A stretch of 64,000 bases of DNA. Origin: JACVRW01 sp038323835. Lineage in GTDB: Bacteria > Actinomycetota > Thermoleophilia > Solirubrobacterales > Thermoleophilaceae. This document shows, piece after piece, positions 15,764 to 23,584 of this stretch. The stretch covers positions 62,001 through 126,000 of the forward strand of contig JBBQHI010000001.1 in assembly GCA_038323835.1 (NCBI GenBank), given 5' to 3'. Position numbers and translations under genes: made by a program. The notes under the pieces were generated by a model that was given only the letters and a program-made list of their open reading frames with translations, did not search any database and was not told the origin of the DNA. Every line of letters starts with the position of its first letter. The first letter of the stretch is position 1.

Positions 15764-16161
15764 GGGCCGGCGAGCCCTGCCGCGGCGAGTCCCTCGTCGC
15801 GGCTGGCGTACCACTCGTAGCTGGTCATGAGGCCATCCCGGCGCCGGAACACGTGGGCGAAGGTCGAGTCCACCGGCGCTCCGCTGCCCCGGCCGGTGGC
15901 CTTCAGCCGCACGAGCACGAACACTCCGTCGGGCCCCTCCTGGATCTCCTCGACCTCCGCCGATTCGTAGACGAAGTGCTCGTGGAGCGTGAGCAGTCCC
16001 CTGCGGACTGCGTCGGGTCCGTGGTCCGAGTCCTCTATCGCGTACTCCGGGTTCACGTAGGGCGCGTCGGGCGCGAAGAACTTGGACATCGCCCCGTCCA
16101 CGTCCCCCGCGGCGAACGCGGCATAGGCATCGCGGATCTCCTGCTCGAACGCCGGGTCCAC
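15760..16161 (-). CDS. SnoaL/NTF2-like protein
   Basis: A 133-residue NTF2-like protein starting at GTG 16161 (VDPAFEQEIRDAYAAFAAGD). It has the FFAPDAPYVNPEYAIED strand, the GPDAVRRGL helix and long central strands (VFVLVRLKATGRGSGAPVD) that match the other NTF2-like genes here, including the recurrent GRGSGAPVDSTFAHVF segment. Its stop overlaps the thiolase stop tail to tail. It is divergent from the HAD gene at 16185, with 23 bp between starts. An upstream in-frame start at 16209 would overlap the HAD gene and is less likely. Ligand unknown. Confidence 0.75.
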   Translation of the reverse strand: MDPAFEQEIRDAYAAFAAGDVDGAMSKFFAPDAPYVNPEYAIEDSDHGPDAVRRGLLTLHEHFVYESAEVEEIQEGPDGVFVLVRLKATGRGSGAPVDSTFAHVFRRRDGLMTSYEWYASRDEGLAAAGLAGP

Positions 16162-16184
16162 GTTCGCCAGCGTACCCTCGCCTG

Positions 16185-16976
16185 ATGGCCGAGCCACGCG
16201 GAGCAGCATTCTTCGACCTTGACAAGACCCTGATCGAGGGCTCCAGCGCGGTGCACTTCGGGCGCGCGGCCTACAAGGCGGGCATGGTCTCCCGGCGGCA
16301 GGTTGTAGGGGACATCTGGGCCAACCTCCGCTTCCGCCTCCACGGCTCCACCGACGAGGCCACCGACGAGCTGAAGCAGCGGGTGCTCGACGCGATCGCC
16401 GGGCAGCGCGTGGTGGACCTGGCCCGGCTCGGCCCGGCGGTTCTCACCGGGATCCTGCCGCTGCTCTACCGGGAGGTGCTGGAAGAGGCCTACGCGCACC
16501 AGGACGCCGGCCGCCCGGTGTTCATCGTCACCGCCGCCTCCCAGGAGCTGGCCGAGGTGCTGGCCCATGTGATGGTCTTCGACGGCGGGATCGGGATGCG
16601 CTCCGAGGTGCGCGACGGCGTGTACACCGGCCGCTCCGCCGGTCCCTTCACCTACCGCGAGGGTAAGGCGGAGGCCATCCGCCAGCTCGCGGCGGAGCGG
16701 GGGATCGACCTCTCGGAGTCCTTCGCCTACTCGGACTCCGAGTCCGATCTCCCGATGATGCGTGCCGTGGGGCACCCGGTCGCGGTGAACCCGGACTCGG
16801 TGCTGGAACGCACCGCGCGGGAGGAGGGCTGGCGGATCATGCGCTTCGACAAGCTCGCCCGCCACCTCAAGGTTGCGGGTGCGGTGGGCACGCTGGCGCT
16901 CGTGGGCGGCAGCGGCGGATACCTGGCCGCCCGCCTGCGCCCGCGCTCCCGCAGGCGCATTCCCGGCCTTCGCTAG
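16185..16976 (+). CDS. HAD-IB family phosphatase, membrane-tethered
   Basis: A 263-residue haloacid-dehalogenase hydrolase of subfamily IB (SerB-like). Motif I is FFDLDKTL (residues 9-16) with the Asp nucleophile, motif II is VTAAS, motif III includes the Lys of YREGKAEAI, and motif IV is YSDSESDLPMM. A C-terminal hydrophobic helix (VAGAVGTLALVGGSGGYLAARL) followed by Arg-rich sequence suggests membrane anchoring with the catalytic domain in the cytoplasm. In actinobacteria such proteins often lie in lipid gene neighbourhoods and may dephosphorylate phospholipid intermediates; that role is an inference. A TACCCT box at 16173-16178 ends 6 nt before the ATG. Confidence 0.85.
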   Translation: MAEPRGAAFFDLDKTLIEGSSAVHFGRAAYKAGMVSRRQVVGDIWANLRFRLHGSTDEATDELKQRVLDAIAGQRVVDLARLGPAVLTGILPLLYREVLEEAYAHQDAGRPVFIVTAASQELAEVLAHVMVFDGGIGMRSEVRDGVYTGRSAGPFTYREGKAEAIRQLAAERGIDLSESFAYSDSESDLPMMRAVGHPVAVNPDSVLERTAREEGWRIMRFDKLARHLKVAGAVGTLALVGGSGGYLAARLRPRSRRRIPGLR

Positions 16977-16992
16977 CAGCGCGCTTCGCGCC

Positions 16993-16998
16993 TAGACT
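16993..16998 (+). promoter_or_regulatory. -10 box of the mutase gene (near-leaderless)
   Basis: TAGACT ends 9 nt before ATG 17008, matching the pepA arrangement. No Shine-Dalgarno sequence is visible between it and the start, in keeping with a leaderless transcript. Confidence 0.5.
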
Positions 16999-17007
16999 TC
17001 GGGAACG

Positions 17008-18657
17008 ATGGCGGTCGAGCCGAGGGAGATGACGGACGCTGAGCGCTGGTTCCGCGAGCGCTACGCCCGGACGCCGGAGCGCGACGGGCTCTTCACCACC
17101 CTCTCGGGCGAGCCGGTCGAGCCCCTCTACACCGCGGACGACCTGCCGGACGCCGGGCGGATAGGGCTTCCGGGCGAGTACCCCTTCACGCGCGGGGTTT
17201 ATCCGTCCATGTACCGCGGCCGGCTGTGGACGATGCGCCAGTTCGCGGGCTTCGGCACTGCGGAGGAGACCAACGAGCGCTTCCGATACCTGCTCGACCA
17301 CGGGCAGACGGGCCTGTCCACCGCCTTCGACATGCCCTCGCTGATGGGGCACGACTCGGATCATCCGCGCGCGCTGGGCGAGGTCGGCCGGGAGGGCGTG
17401 GCCATCGACTCGCTGAGCGACATGGAGATGCTCTTCGCCGGCATCCCGCTGGGCGAGGTGTCCACCTCCATGACCATCAACGCGCCCGCCGCGGTGATGC
17501 TCGCCTTCTACGTCGTGGCCGCTGAGCGCAAGGACGTGGGGCCCGAGCACCTGGCGGGCACGATCCAGACGGACATCCTCAAGGAGTACATCGCCCAGAA
17601 GGAGTGGTGCTTCCCGATCGATCCGGCCATGCGGCTGGTCACGGACATGATCGAGTTCTGCTCCGAGCGCATGCCGCGCTGGCACCCGGTGTCGATCTCC
17701 GGGTACCACATCCGGGAGGCGGGCTCCACGGCTCAGCAGGAGCTGGCCTTCACGTTGAAGGACGGCTTCACCTACGTGGAGGAGGCCATCGAGCGGGGCC
17801 TCGCCGTGGACGCATTCGCCCCCCGGCTCTCGTTCTTCTTCAACGCGCACATCGACTTCTTCGAGGAGATCGCCAAGTACCGCGCCGCCCGCCGGATATG
17901 GGCGCGCGAGATGCGCGACACCTACGGCGCGCGGGACGAGCGTTCGCTGCTGATGCGCTTCCACACCCAGACGGCGGGCGTCTCGCTCACGGCCCAGCAG
18001 CCGCTCAACAACATCGTGCGCACCACCACCGAGGCGCTGGGGGCGGTGCTCGGCGGCACCCAGTCCCTGCACACCAACAGCTACGACGAGGCACTGGCCC
18101 TGCCAACCGAGGGCGCCGTGCGGGTGGCGCTGCGCACGCAGCAGATCCTCGCGCACGAGACCGGCGTGACGAACACAATCGATCCGCTGGGCGGCTCCTA
18201 CTTCGTGGAGGCGCTGACCGACCAGATGGAGGAGGCCGCCTACGGCTACTTCCGCAAGATCGACGAGCTGGGGGGCATGGTCGAGGCGATCAAGCAGAAC
18301 TACCCGCAGCGTGAGATCGCCGACGCGTCGTTCCGCCTTCAGGAGGAGATCGAGCGCGGCGATCGGATCATCGTGGGGGTCAACCGCCATCAGTCGGACG
18401 ACGACGGCCGCACCGAGCTCCTGAAGATCCCGGTGGAGCTCGAGCGCAAGCAGATCGGCCGCGTCCAGGCGGTGCGCGCGGCGCGTGACTCCGCCGCTGT
18501 GGAGAGCACCCTCTCCGACCTGCGGGACGCCGCCGTGGCCGGCGCCAACCTGATGGACCCGCTGCTCGAGTGTGCGCGGGCGGACACCACCGAGGGCGAG
18601 ATCATCGAGTCGCTCCAGCGCGTGTTCGGCACCTACACCGAGACGCCCGTCTTCTAG
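17008..18657 (+). CDS. B12-dependent acyl-CoA mutase, large (substrate-binding) subunit
   Basis: A 549-residue protein equal to the TIM-barrel part of methylmalonyl-CoA mutase, lacking its own B12 domain. Clear family motifs are YPFTRGVYPSMYRGR, MRQFAGFGTAEETNERF, STAFDMPSLMGHDSDHP, FHTQTAGVSLTAQQPLNN and DPLGGSYFVE. The B12-binding domain is encoded separately at 20989. A split enzyme and the SGYHIREAGSTAQQE segment (rather than HMQEAG of classical MCM) point towards the isobutyryl-CoA or related mutases, so methylmalonyl-CoA is only one candidate substrate. The enzyme performs radical carbon-skeleton rearrangement with adenosylcobalamin. The usual G-protein chaperone (MeaB type) is not in the window. 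Confidence 0.9.
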   Translation: MAVEPREMTDAERWFRERYARTPERDGLFTTLSGEPVEPLYTADDLPDAGRIGLPGEYPFTRGVYPSMYRGRLWTMRQFAGFGTAEETNERFRYLLDHGQTGLSTAFDMPSLMGHDSDHPRALGEVGREGVAIDSLSDMEMLFAGIPLGEVSTSMTINAPAAVMLAFYVVAAERKDVGPEHLAGTIQTDILKEYIAQKEWCFPIDPAMRLVTDMIEFCSERMPRWHPVSISGYHIREAGSTAQQELAFTLKDGFTYVEEAIERGLAVDAFAPRLSFFFNAHIDFFEEIAKYRAARRIWAREMRDTYGARDERSLLMRFHTQTAGVSLTAQQPLNNIVRTTTEALGAVLGGTQSLHTNSYDEALALPTEGAVRVALRTQQILAHETGVTNTIDPLGGSYFVEALTDQMEEAAYGYFRKIDELGGMVEAIKQNYPQREIADASFRLQEEIERGDRIIVGVNRHQSDDDGRTELLKIPVELERKQIGRVQAVRAARDSAAVESTLSDLRDAAVAGANLMDPLLECARADTTEGEIIESLQRVFGTYTETPVF

Positions 18658-18768
18658 ACGGCGCCTCGAAGAGATGTCCACCCGGGTCGCCCGGGCCTCA
18701 GACGTACGCTCGTAAGCGCCGAGGGCAGAACCAGCAGCCTCGCGGCAGGGCGCGGCCGCCGGACATTT

Positions 18769-20151
18769 GTGATCAGGCCGAACGCACTCATAGCCGCAGC
18801 TCTCGTCGCCATGGCGCTGGGGCTGCCCGCCTCCGCCCTCGCGGCGGACGAGTCGGGCGATGCCGGGGAGCTTCCGGCCAGTGCGCAGGACCTCTCCTCC
18901 GCGGCCGTCGATCAGATCTCCGGGAGCTTCGCCAACGGCGGCGACGTGGACCTGTACCGCGTCTGCCTGGAGGGCGGCGGATCGTTTTCCGCCAGCACCG
19001 TCGGCGGCACGAACCGGGACACGCAGCTCTTCCTCTTCGACGCCGAGGGACACGGGGTTTACGCCAACGACGACTCGCAGGCCACGCGCCAGTCGACGCT
19101 GCCCGCGTTCGACGCGCTCACCCCTGCCGCCGCGGGTGTCTACCTGCTGGGGATCTCGGGCTACAACCGTGACCCACGAGGCGCCTCGGGTGAGCTCTTC
19201 CCGAACTCCGGAGGCGTGCTCGCGCCCGTGTCGGGCGAGCCCCTGGAGGCCTGGGAGGGCACCGCGCGCCTGGGCGGCGACTACGCCATCGCGTTGACCG
19301 GCACCACGGCCTGCGCTCCCCCCGACGAGACGCCTCCCACGATCGACCTGCGCGTGCCCGCCGACGGAGCGTCCATTCCCCGCGGATCGGACGTGGCCGT
19401 GGACTTCGACTGCGCCGACGAGGGCGGCTCGGGCCTCGCGTCGTGCGCGGGCTCGGTGGCCGACGGTGCCCCGCTCGACACGTCCTCGCTCGGGGACCGC
19501 TCCGTCACGGTCACCGCCCGCGACGCCGACGGCAACGAGACCGTGGTGACGCACACCGCTCACGTGGTGGACGCGACCGATCCCTCCGTATCGCTCCTCA
19601 CCCCGCTCGACGGGGCGGTGTACCTCCTGGGCCAGGACGTGAGGGCCGACTACTCGTGTGCCGATGACGAGGGCGGCTCCGGTCTCGCCTCCTGCACCGG
19701 AGACGTGCCCAGCGGCGACGCCGTGGACACCGGCTCCGTGGGGACGAAGGAGTTCACCGCGCAGGCGCAGGACGTCGCCGGCGGCACCGCCTCGGTGACC
19801 AACGCCTACCGCGTGGTCTACGACTTCCGCTTCCGCCGGCCCAGCCGGCACCCGCGGCGGGTCCGAGCCGGACGGCTCGTGATCGTGCGCTTCTCGATCG
19901 ACGGGTTCCATGGTCGCGACGTCCTCGCCGACGGCTTCCCGCAGGTCGCAGAGACCGATTGCGGTGACGCGAGCGAGCCCGAGAGCGGCGACCCCGCCCA
20001 CATCCTCGGCGGGCTCCAGTGGCTGCGCCACGGACGCTCCTACCTGCTGCTCTGGAAGACGGAGCGCGCATGGGCCGGCACCTGCCGCCAGTTCCTCGTT
20101 GGGCTCGACGACGGCACGGTGCACCGGGCCGCCTACCGCTTCAAGCGCTAG
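18769..20151 (+). CDS. Secreted Ig-like/PPC-domain protein
   Basis: A 460-residue exported protein with a GTG start and signal peptide (ALIAAALVAMALGLPASALA, then ADESG). The first domain (about 45-185) resembles a bacterial pre-peptidase C-terminal (PPC) fold: GGDVDLYRVCLEGG, DTQLFLFDAEGHGVYANDD and GVYLLGISGYN. Two Ig/HYR-like repeats follow (about 190-355), each beginning with a 'D-x-x-x-P-x-I/V-x-L' strand and sharing DCADEGGSGLASCAGSV versus SCADDEGGSGLASCTGDV. The C-terminal 100 residues resemble a PxKF-type cap with paired Cys. It has no protease motif, so adhesion or wall interaction is more likely. It separates the two mutase genes. Confidence 0.7.
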   Translation: MIRPNALIAAALVAMALGLPASALAADESGDAGELPASAQDLSSAAVDQISGSFANGGDVDLYRVCLEGGGSFSASTVGGTNRDTQLFLFDAEGHGVYANDDSQATRQSTLPAFDALTPAAAGVYLLGISGYNRDPRGASGELFPNSGGVLAPVSGEPLEAWEGTARLGGDYAIALTGTTACAPPDETPPTIDLRVPADGASIPRGSDVAVDFDCADEGGSGLASCAGSVADGAPLDTSSLGDRSVTVTARDADGNETVVTHTAHVVDATDPSVSLLTPLDGAVYLLGQDVRADYSCADDEGGSGLASCTGDVPSGDAVDTGSVGTKEFTAQAQDVAGGTASVTNAYRVVYDFRFRRPSRHPRRVRAGRLVIVRFSIDGFHGRDVLADGFPQVAETDCGDASEPESGDPAHILGGLQWLRHGRSYLLLWKTERAWAGTCRQFLVGLDDGTVHRAAYRFKR

Positions 20152-20176
20152 CTGCCAACCGTTAGGGTTCCGGCGC

Positions 20177-20992
20177 ATGAAGCACCTGGCGCTCCTGGCG
20201 GTCATGTACGTCCTCGTGGCGGCGCTCGTGCTGCCCTCCGCACTGTTCGCGGCCGACCAGCCGCAGCCCGCCACCGCGGCGGCCGCACCCACCGCCACCG
20301 CGCCGGCCACCACCGCACCGGCCACCACCGCCCCCGCGCCCACTACCACGGCCCCGGTGCCGGCCGCACCCGCACCTGCGCCCACTCCGGCCGCGACCGC
20401 CACGCCCCCTCCGGCGCCGGCTGAGACCATGCCCGCCCCAGACCCGGTCCAGGGGCTCGACGACGGCGACGTCCAGGGTCCGCCGAAGGCTCGCGCCGCC
20501 GCCTCGGCGAGCGTCACGATCAGCGACTTCCAGTTCGGACCCGCGAGCGTGACCGTGAACGTTGGCGACACGGTGAGCTGGACCAATCAGGGCCCCACGG
20601 CGCACTCGGCCACCGCCACCGGGGGGAGCTTCGACACCGGCATCTTCGCCAAGGGCGGCACCCGGAGCGCCACGTTCAACACCGCCGGCACCTTCTCGTA
20701 TATCTGCACGCCCCATCCCTTCATGAAGGGCACGGTGATCGTGCAGGCCGCGAGCACCGGCACCGGCACCGGCGACGACTCCGGCGACGGCTCGGGCACC
20801 ACCGGCACCGACAGCTCCGGCACCGCCGGCACCACGTCCGGCAGCACCACCACCGGGCCGCAGCTGGCCAGCACCGGGATGGACGTGGCCGCGCTGGCCA
20901 TCCTGGGCGCACTCATGTGCCTCCTCGGCGTGGCGGTTCGCCGCCGCTCGACCGACGTGGCCCCGCGGCCCGCCGTGCCCAACGGCTGGTGA
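20177..20992 (+). CDS. Blue-copper (cupredoxin) surface protein with LAXTG sorting signal
   Basis: A 271-residue secreted protein: signal peptide (residues 1-25), a Pro/Thr/Ala-rich linker (about 27-105), a plastocyanin-like domain (about 112-195), a Gly/Thr/Ser spacer, then LASTG, a membrane helix (VAALAILGALMCLLGVAV) and RRRS. The type 1 copper ligands are visible: His in GPTAHSA and the Cys, His and Met of YICTPHPFMKG. LASTG plus helix plus basic tail fits an LAXTG class E sortase substrate. It is probably a wall-anchored electron carrier or copper-binding protein. A TAGGGT box (20163-20168) ends 8 nt before ATG 20177. Its last codons overlap the B12 subunit start by 4 bp, implying co-transcription. 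Confidence 0.82.
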   Translation: MKHLALLAVMYVLVAALVLPSALFAADQPQPATAAAAPTATAPATTAPATTAPAPTTTAPVPAAPAPAPTPAATATPPPAPAETMPAPDPVQGLDDGDVQGPPKARAAASASVTISDFQFGPASVTVNVGDTVSWTNQGPTAHSATATGGSFDTGIFAKGGTRSATFNTAGTFSYICTPHPFMKGTVIVQAASTGTGTGDDSGDGSGTTGTDSSGTAGTTSGSTTTGPQLASTGMDVAALAILGALMCLLGVAVRRRSTDVAPRPAVPNGW

Positions 20993-21390
20993 GCACCTCG
21001 CGAAAGATCCGGGTGGTGGTGGCGAAGCCCGGGCTCGACGGACACGACCGCGGCGCGAAGATCATTGCCCGGGCGTTGCGCGACGCCGGCATGGAGGTCA
21101 TCTACACCGGCCTCCACCAGACGCCGGAGCAGATCGTGGAGACCGTGATCCAGGAGGACGCTGACGCCGTGGGCCTCTCGATCCTCTCCGGCGCGCACAT
21201 GACGCTCGTGCCCCGGATCGCCGCGCGGCTGAAGGCCGAGGGGGCCGAGGACGTGGTGCTCGTGGTGGGCGGCACGATTCCCAGCGACGACATCCCCGAG
21301 CTGAAGCAGCTCGGAGTGGCCGAGGTGTTCACCCCCGGCGCCCCCGTGCAGGGGATCGTGGACTTCCTGCGCGACGCCGTGCCCGCGTAG
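20989..21390 (+). CDS. B12-binding small subunit of acyl-CoA mutase
   Basis: A 133-residue cobalamin-binding protein, the missing C-terminal domain of the mutase at 17008. The base-off/His-on signature D-x-H-x-x-G is present as GLDGHDRGAKI, followed by GLSILSGAHMTL and VVGGTIPSDDIPEL, which wrap the corrin tail. GTG 20989 overlaps the cupredoxin stop (GTGA), so translation is probably coupled. Large and small mutase subunits are usually adjacent; here two secreted-protein genes lie between them. The reaction depends on the partner, so substrate is as uncertain as for 17008. Confidence 0.9.
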   Translation: MSTSRKIRVVVAKPGLDGHDRGAKIIARALRDAGMEVIYTGLHQTPEQIVETVIQEDADAVGLSILSGAHMTLVPRIAARLKAEGAEDVVLVVGGTIPSDDIPELKQLGVAEVFTPGAPVQGIVDFLRDAVPA

Positions 21391-21405
21391 GACAGCCCGC
21401 CGGCC

Positions 21406-22488
21406 GTGTCCGATCGCCCGCCGCCCGCGTTCGCCGTACGTGCGGTGATCGCCGCGAGGCGCCGCCTGATGGCGCTCGCGGACCGGCTCGTGCCCGCCCA
21501 CGTGGCGCTGTTCGACCGCTCGGTCGGGATGGGGCGCACGCATGTGATCGGCACGCTCGCCGAGCTGGGCGTGGCCGACGAGCTGGCCGGGTCCCCGGCC
21601 ACGGCAGAGGAGCTGGCGGGCCGGCTGAACGTGAACGCCGACGCGCTCCATCGCGTGATGCGCGCGGCGGCGCTCGACGGGATCCTGAGCCTCGACCGGC
21701 ACGGGGTCTTCTCGCTCGCCCGCACCGGGCAGGCGCTCCGCAGCGATCACCCCATCCCGATGCGCGACTGGGCGCGCTACTTCTCGCTCAAGTCCACGTC
21801 GGCCGCCTGGTCGGACCTGACGGACACGGTGCGCACCGGCAGCGCGTCCTTCCCGCGCGTAAACGGCAGCTCCGTCTGGCAGTGGTTCGGCGAGCACCCC
21901 GACGAGGAGCGCCTGTTCGCGGGGGGCATGCGCAGCCTGACCGTGCAGGACGCACCCTTCATCGTCCAGGGCTATCCCTGGCCGCAGGAGGGAGTGATCT
22001 GCGACGTGGCCGGGGGCGTGGGCACGCTTCTCGGCGCGATCCTCGCCGCTCGCCCCGGCGTCCGCGGGGTGCTGGTGGACGGCCCGGGCGTGCTGGCCGA
22101 GGCCGACGGCTGGCTCAAGGGGCGCGGGCTGCGCGACCGGGTGGAGCTCTCGGAGGGCGACATCTTCCGCTCGCTGAGCGCCAGGGCCGACGTGTACCTG
22201 CTGAAGAACATCCTCCACGACTGGGACGACCGGGCGTGCGCCACGATCCTCGCCGCCGTCCGGGCCACGATGCCCGAAGGCTCGCGGCTCGTGGTGGTGG
22301 AGTACCTACAGGAGCGGAACGTGCCGAACGTCGTGTCGTCGCTCTCCGACATCCAGATGATGACGCAGTGCGACGACGGCCGCGAGCGCTCCGCCGAGGA
22401 GATCCAGGCCCTGCTGCGCGGGGCCGGCCTGACGCCCGGCAAGGTCGTGCAGACCGGCGGGCCCGGCCTGGTGGAGGCGTTCGCCTAG
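21406..22488 (+). CDS. SAM-dependent O-methyltransferase (methyltransf_2 type)
   Basis: A 360-residue methyltransferase of the plant-COMT/antibiotic O-methyltransferase type. Residues about 45-110 form the dimerisation winged helix (THVIGTLAELGVADELA, LNVNADALHRVMRAA). The catalytic domain has the SAM loop DVAGGVGTLLGAIL, GVLVDGPGV, EGDIFRSL and the LKNILHDWDD segment, whose His is the usual general base. It lacks a signal peptide. Substrates of this family are phenols, flavonoids or polyketide hydroxyls; nothing nearby reveals which. It starts at GTG 21406, 15 bp after the B12-subunit stop, so it may belong to the same transcript, and the strong hairpin at 22634 would end it. Confidence 0.87.
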   Translation: MSDRPPPAFAVRAVIAARRRLMALADRLVPAHVALFDRSVGMGRTHVIGTLAELGVADELAGSPATAEELAGRLNVNADALHRVMRAAALDGILSLDRHGVFSLARTGQALRSDHPIPMRDWARYFSLKSTSAAWSDLTDTVRTGSASFPRVNGSSVWQWFGEHPDEERLFAGGMRSLTVQDAPFIVQGYPWPQEGVICDVAGGVGTLLGAILAARPGVRGVLVDGPGVLAEADGWLKGRGLRDRVELSEGDIFRSLSARADVYLLKNILHDWDDRACATILAAVRATMPEGSRLVVVEYLQERNVPNVVSSLSDIQMMTQCDDGRERSAEEIQALLRGAGLTPGKVVQTGGPGLVEAFA

Positions 22489-22633
22489 GCCGCTGAGGCG
22501 GCCGCGGGCCGGCGGTCCGGGTCGGGATCCTCGCGTTCGCCGGGGCGCTGGCCACCCTGTGGCTGGTCCGCGAGAAGGACATGAGGGTGTGCCGGGGCCC
22601 GTGTACGCGTAGAGCCGGCCAGAGCCTGGATGA

Positions 22634-22660
22634 GAGGAGCCGGCCCCTGGCCGGCTCCTC
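22634..22660 (+). terminator. Perfect 12-bp stem hairpin, probable terminator
   Basis: GAGGAGCCGGCC, loop CCT, GGCCGGCTCCTC, followed by GCGTTTGCGG. The stem is perfect and very stable but the T tract is only three bases, so termination may be weaker or Rho-assisted. It sits between the methyltransferase and the etf promoter. Confidence 0.65.
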
Positions 22661-22696
22661 GCGTTTGCGGCGTCGTGATGCGGGGGACAGGGGCGA

Positions 22697-22727
22697 TTGA
22701 CTCGTCAGTCAACGGAGGCGGTACAAT
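22697..22727 (+). promoter_or_regulatory. etfBA promoter with palindromic operator
   Basis: TTGACT (22697-22702) and TACAAT (22722-22727) form a promoter with a 19-nt spacer. The -35 box is the left half of a perfect palindrome TTGACT-CGTC-AGTCAA (22697-22712), a form typical of TetR-family fatty-acid regulators. A repressor here would block polymerase. A 5' leader of about 55 nt with AAGAAGGAGAAG leads to etfB, unlike the leaderless genes elsewhere. Confidence 0.65.
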
Positions 22728-22789
22728 GGCCGCCGCTTGCGGGCACCCGCCTCTCAGCCCGCTCCGGACAAAGAAGGAGAAGCTTTCTC

Positions 22790-23584
22790 GTGAAGATCTG
22801 CGTCCTCGTAAAAGAGGTCCCCGACGCCGCCGTTGAGAAGCGCATGGACCCCGGTTCCAAGCGCATCGACCGCTCCGGCGAGAAGAACCTGAACCCGTTC
22901 GACACCCACGCCATCGAAGCCGCGATGCAGATTCGCGAAGGCGGTGCCGTGGAGGTCGACGAGATCGTGGCCGTGACCATGGGTCCCGAGTCCGCCTTCC
23001 GCGCGCTGCACAAGGCCGTGTCGCTGGGTGCGGACCGCTCGGTGCACCTGACCGACGACGCCCTCGCCGGCTCCGACGTGTGCGCCACCGGATACGCGCT
23101 GGCCAAGGTGCTCGAGTCCGAGTCGCCCGATCTGGTGCTCCTCGGCCAGCAGTCGGATGACGGCGAGTGCTACACGATCGGCGCCGTGGTGGCCGACCAC
23201 CTGAAGATGCCGTCGCTGACCCAGGTGATCAAGATCGACACCGAGGCCGGCAAGCTCCGCTGCGAGCGTCAGGCCGAGTACGGCTACGACACCGTGGACG
23301 TGGAGCTCCCCGCTGTCATCTCCGTGGGCGACGCCATCAACGAGCCGCGCTACCCGTCGCTCAAGGCGATCATGGGCGCCAAGAAGAAGCAGCTCGACAA
23401 GCGCTCCACCGGCGACGTCGGCATCGAGGCCGACAAGGTCGGTGAGCAGGGATCCCGTACCTCCGTCCTCGCCATCAACCCGCCGCCCCCCAAGCAGGCC
23501 GGGGAGATCATCGAGGACGAGGACACCAACGAGACGGTCGAGAAGATCGTGGCCTGGCTCGACGAAAGGAAGCTGTTGGCATGA
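22790..23584 (+). CDS. etfB: Electron transfer flavoprotein beta subunit
   Basis: A 264-residue ETF beta subunit, which with EtfA accepts electrons from acyl-CoA dehydrogenases. It begins VKICVLVKEVPDAA, has NPFDTHAIEAAMQIRE, the AMP-binding region ALAGSDVCATGYALAKVL and LLGQQSDDGECYTIGAVVADHL, and the conserved PRYPSLKAIMGAKKK signature. It starts at GTG 22790 after a strong AAGAAGGAG site. Its stop overlaps the etfA ATG (ATGA), so the two are translationally coupled. Regulation is likely through the palindrome overlapping its -35 box. Confidence 0.95.
   Translation: MKICVLVKEVPDAAVEKRMDPGSKRIDRSGEKNLNPFDTHAIEAAMQIREGGAVEVDEIVAVTMGPESAFRALHKAVSLGADRSVHLTDDALAGSDVCATGYALAKVLESESPDLVLLGQQSDDGECYTIGAVVADHLKMPSLTQVIKIDTEAGKLRCERQAEYGYDTVDVELPAVISVGDAINEPRYPSLKAIMGAKKKQLDKRSTGDVGIEADKVGEQGSRTSVLAINPPPPKQAGEIIEDEDTNETVEKIVAWLDERKLLA

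Larger units (their letters stand above)
22489..22789. other. 301-bp gap with terminator, promoter and a possible gene fragment
   Basis: The first part (22515-22583, plus strand) reads VRVGILAFAGALATLWLVREKD, like the last membrane helix and tail of a major-facilitator transporter, but it follows a stop codon without a start. It may be a truncated remnant. The rest holds a perfect 12-bp stem hairpin (22634-22660) and the etf promoter with its palindrome (22697-22727). Confidence 0.5.

Noticed and set aside
18681..18695. CCCGGG-TCG-CCCGGG hairpin as terminator of the mutase gene
   Set aside because: The stem is only 6 bp of a self-complementary GC word and no T-run follows, too common at this GC to call.
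20270..20470. Ala/Pro/Thr repeats in the cupredoxin gene as a tandem DNA repeat
   Set aside because: The region is a low-complexity wall-spanning linker, common in sorted surface proteins; units are irregular.
16867..20586. Very long minus-strand reading frame (about 1240 codons)
   Set aside because: It crosses four well-supported plus-strand genes and has no recognisable domain. Its length reflects the rarity of stop codons at this GC content.
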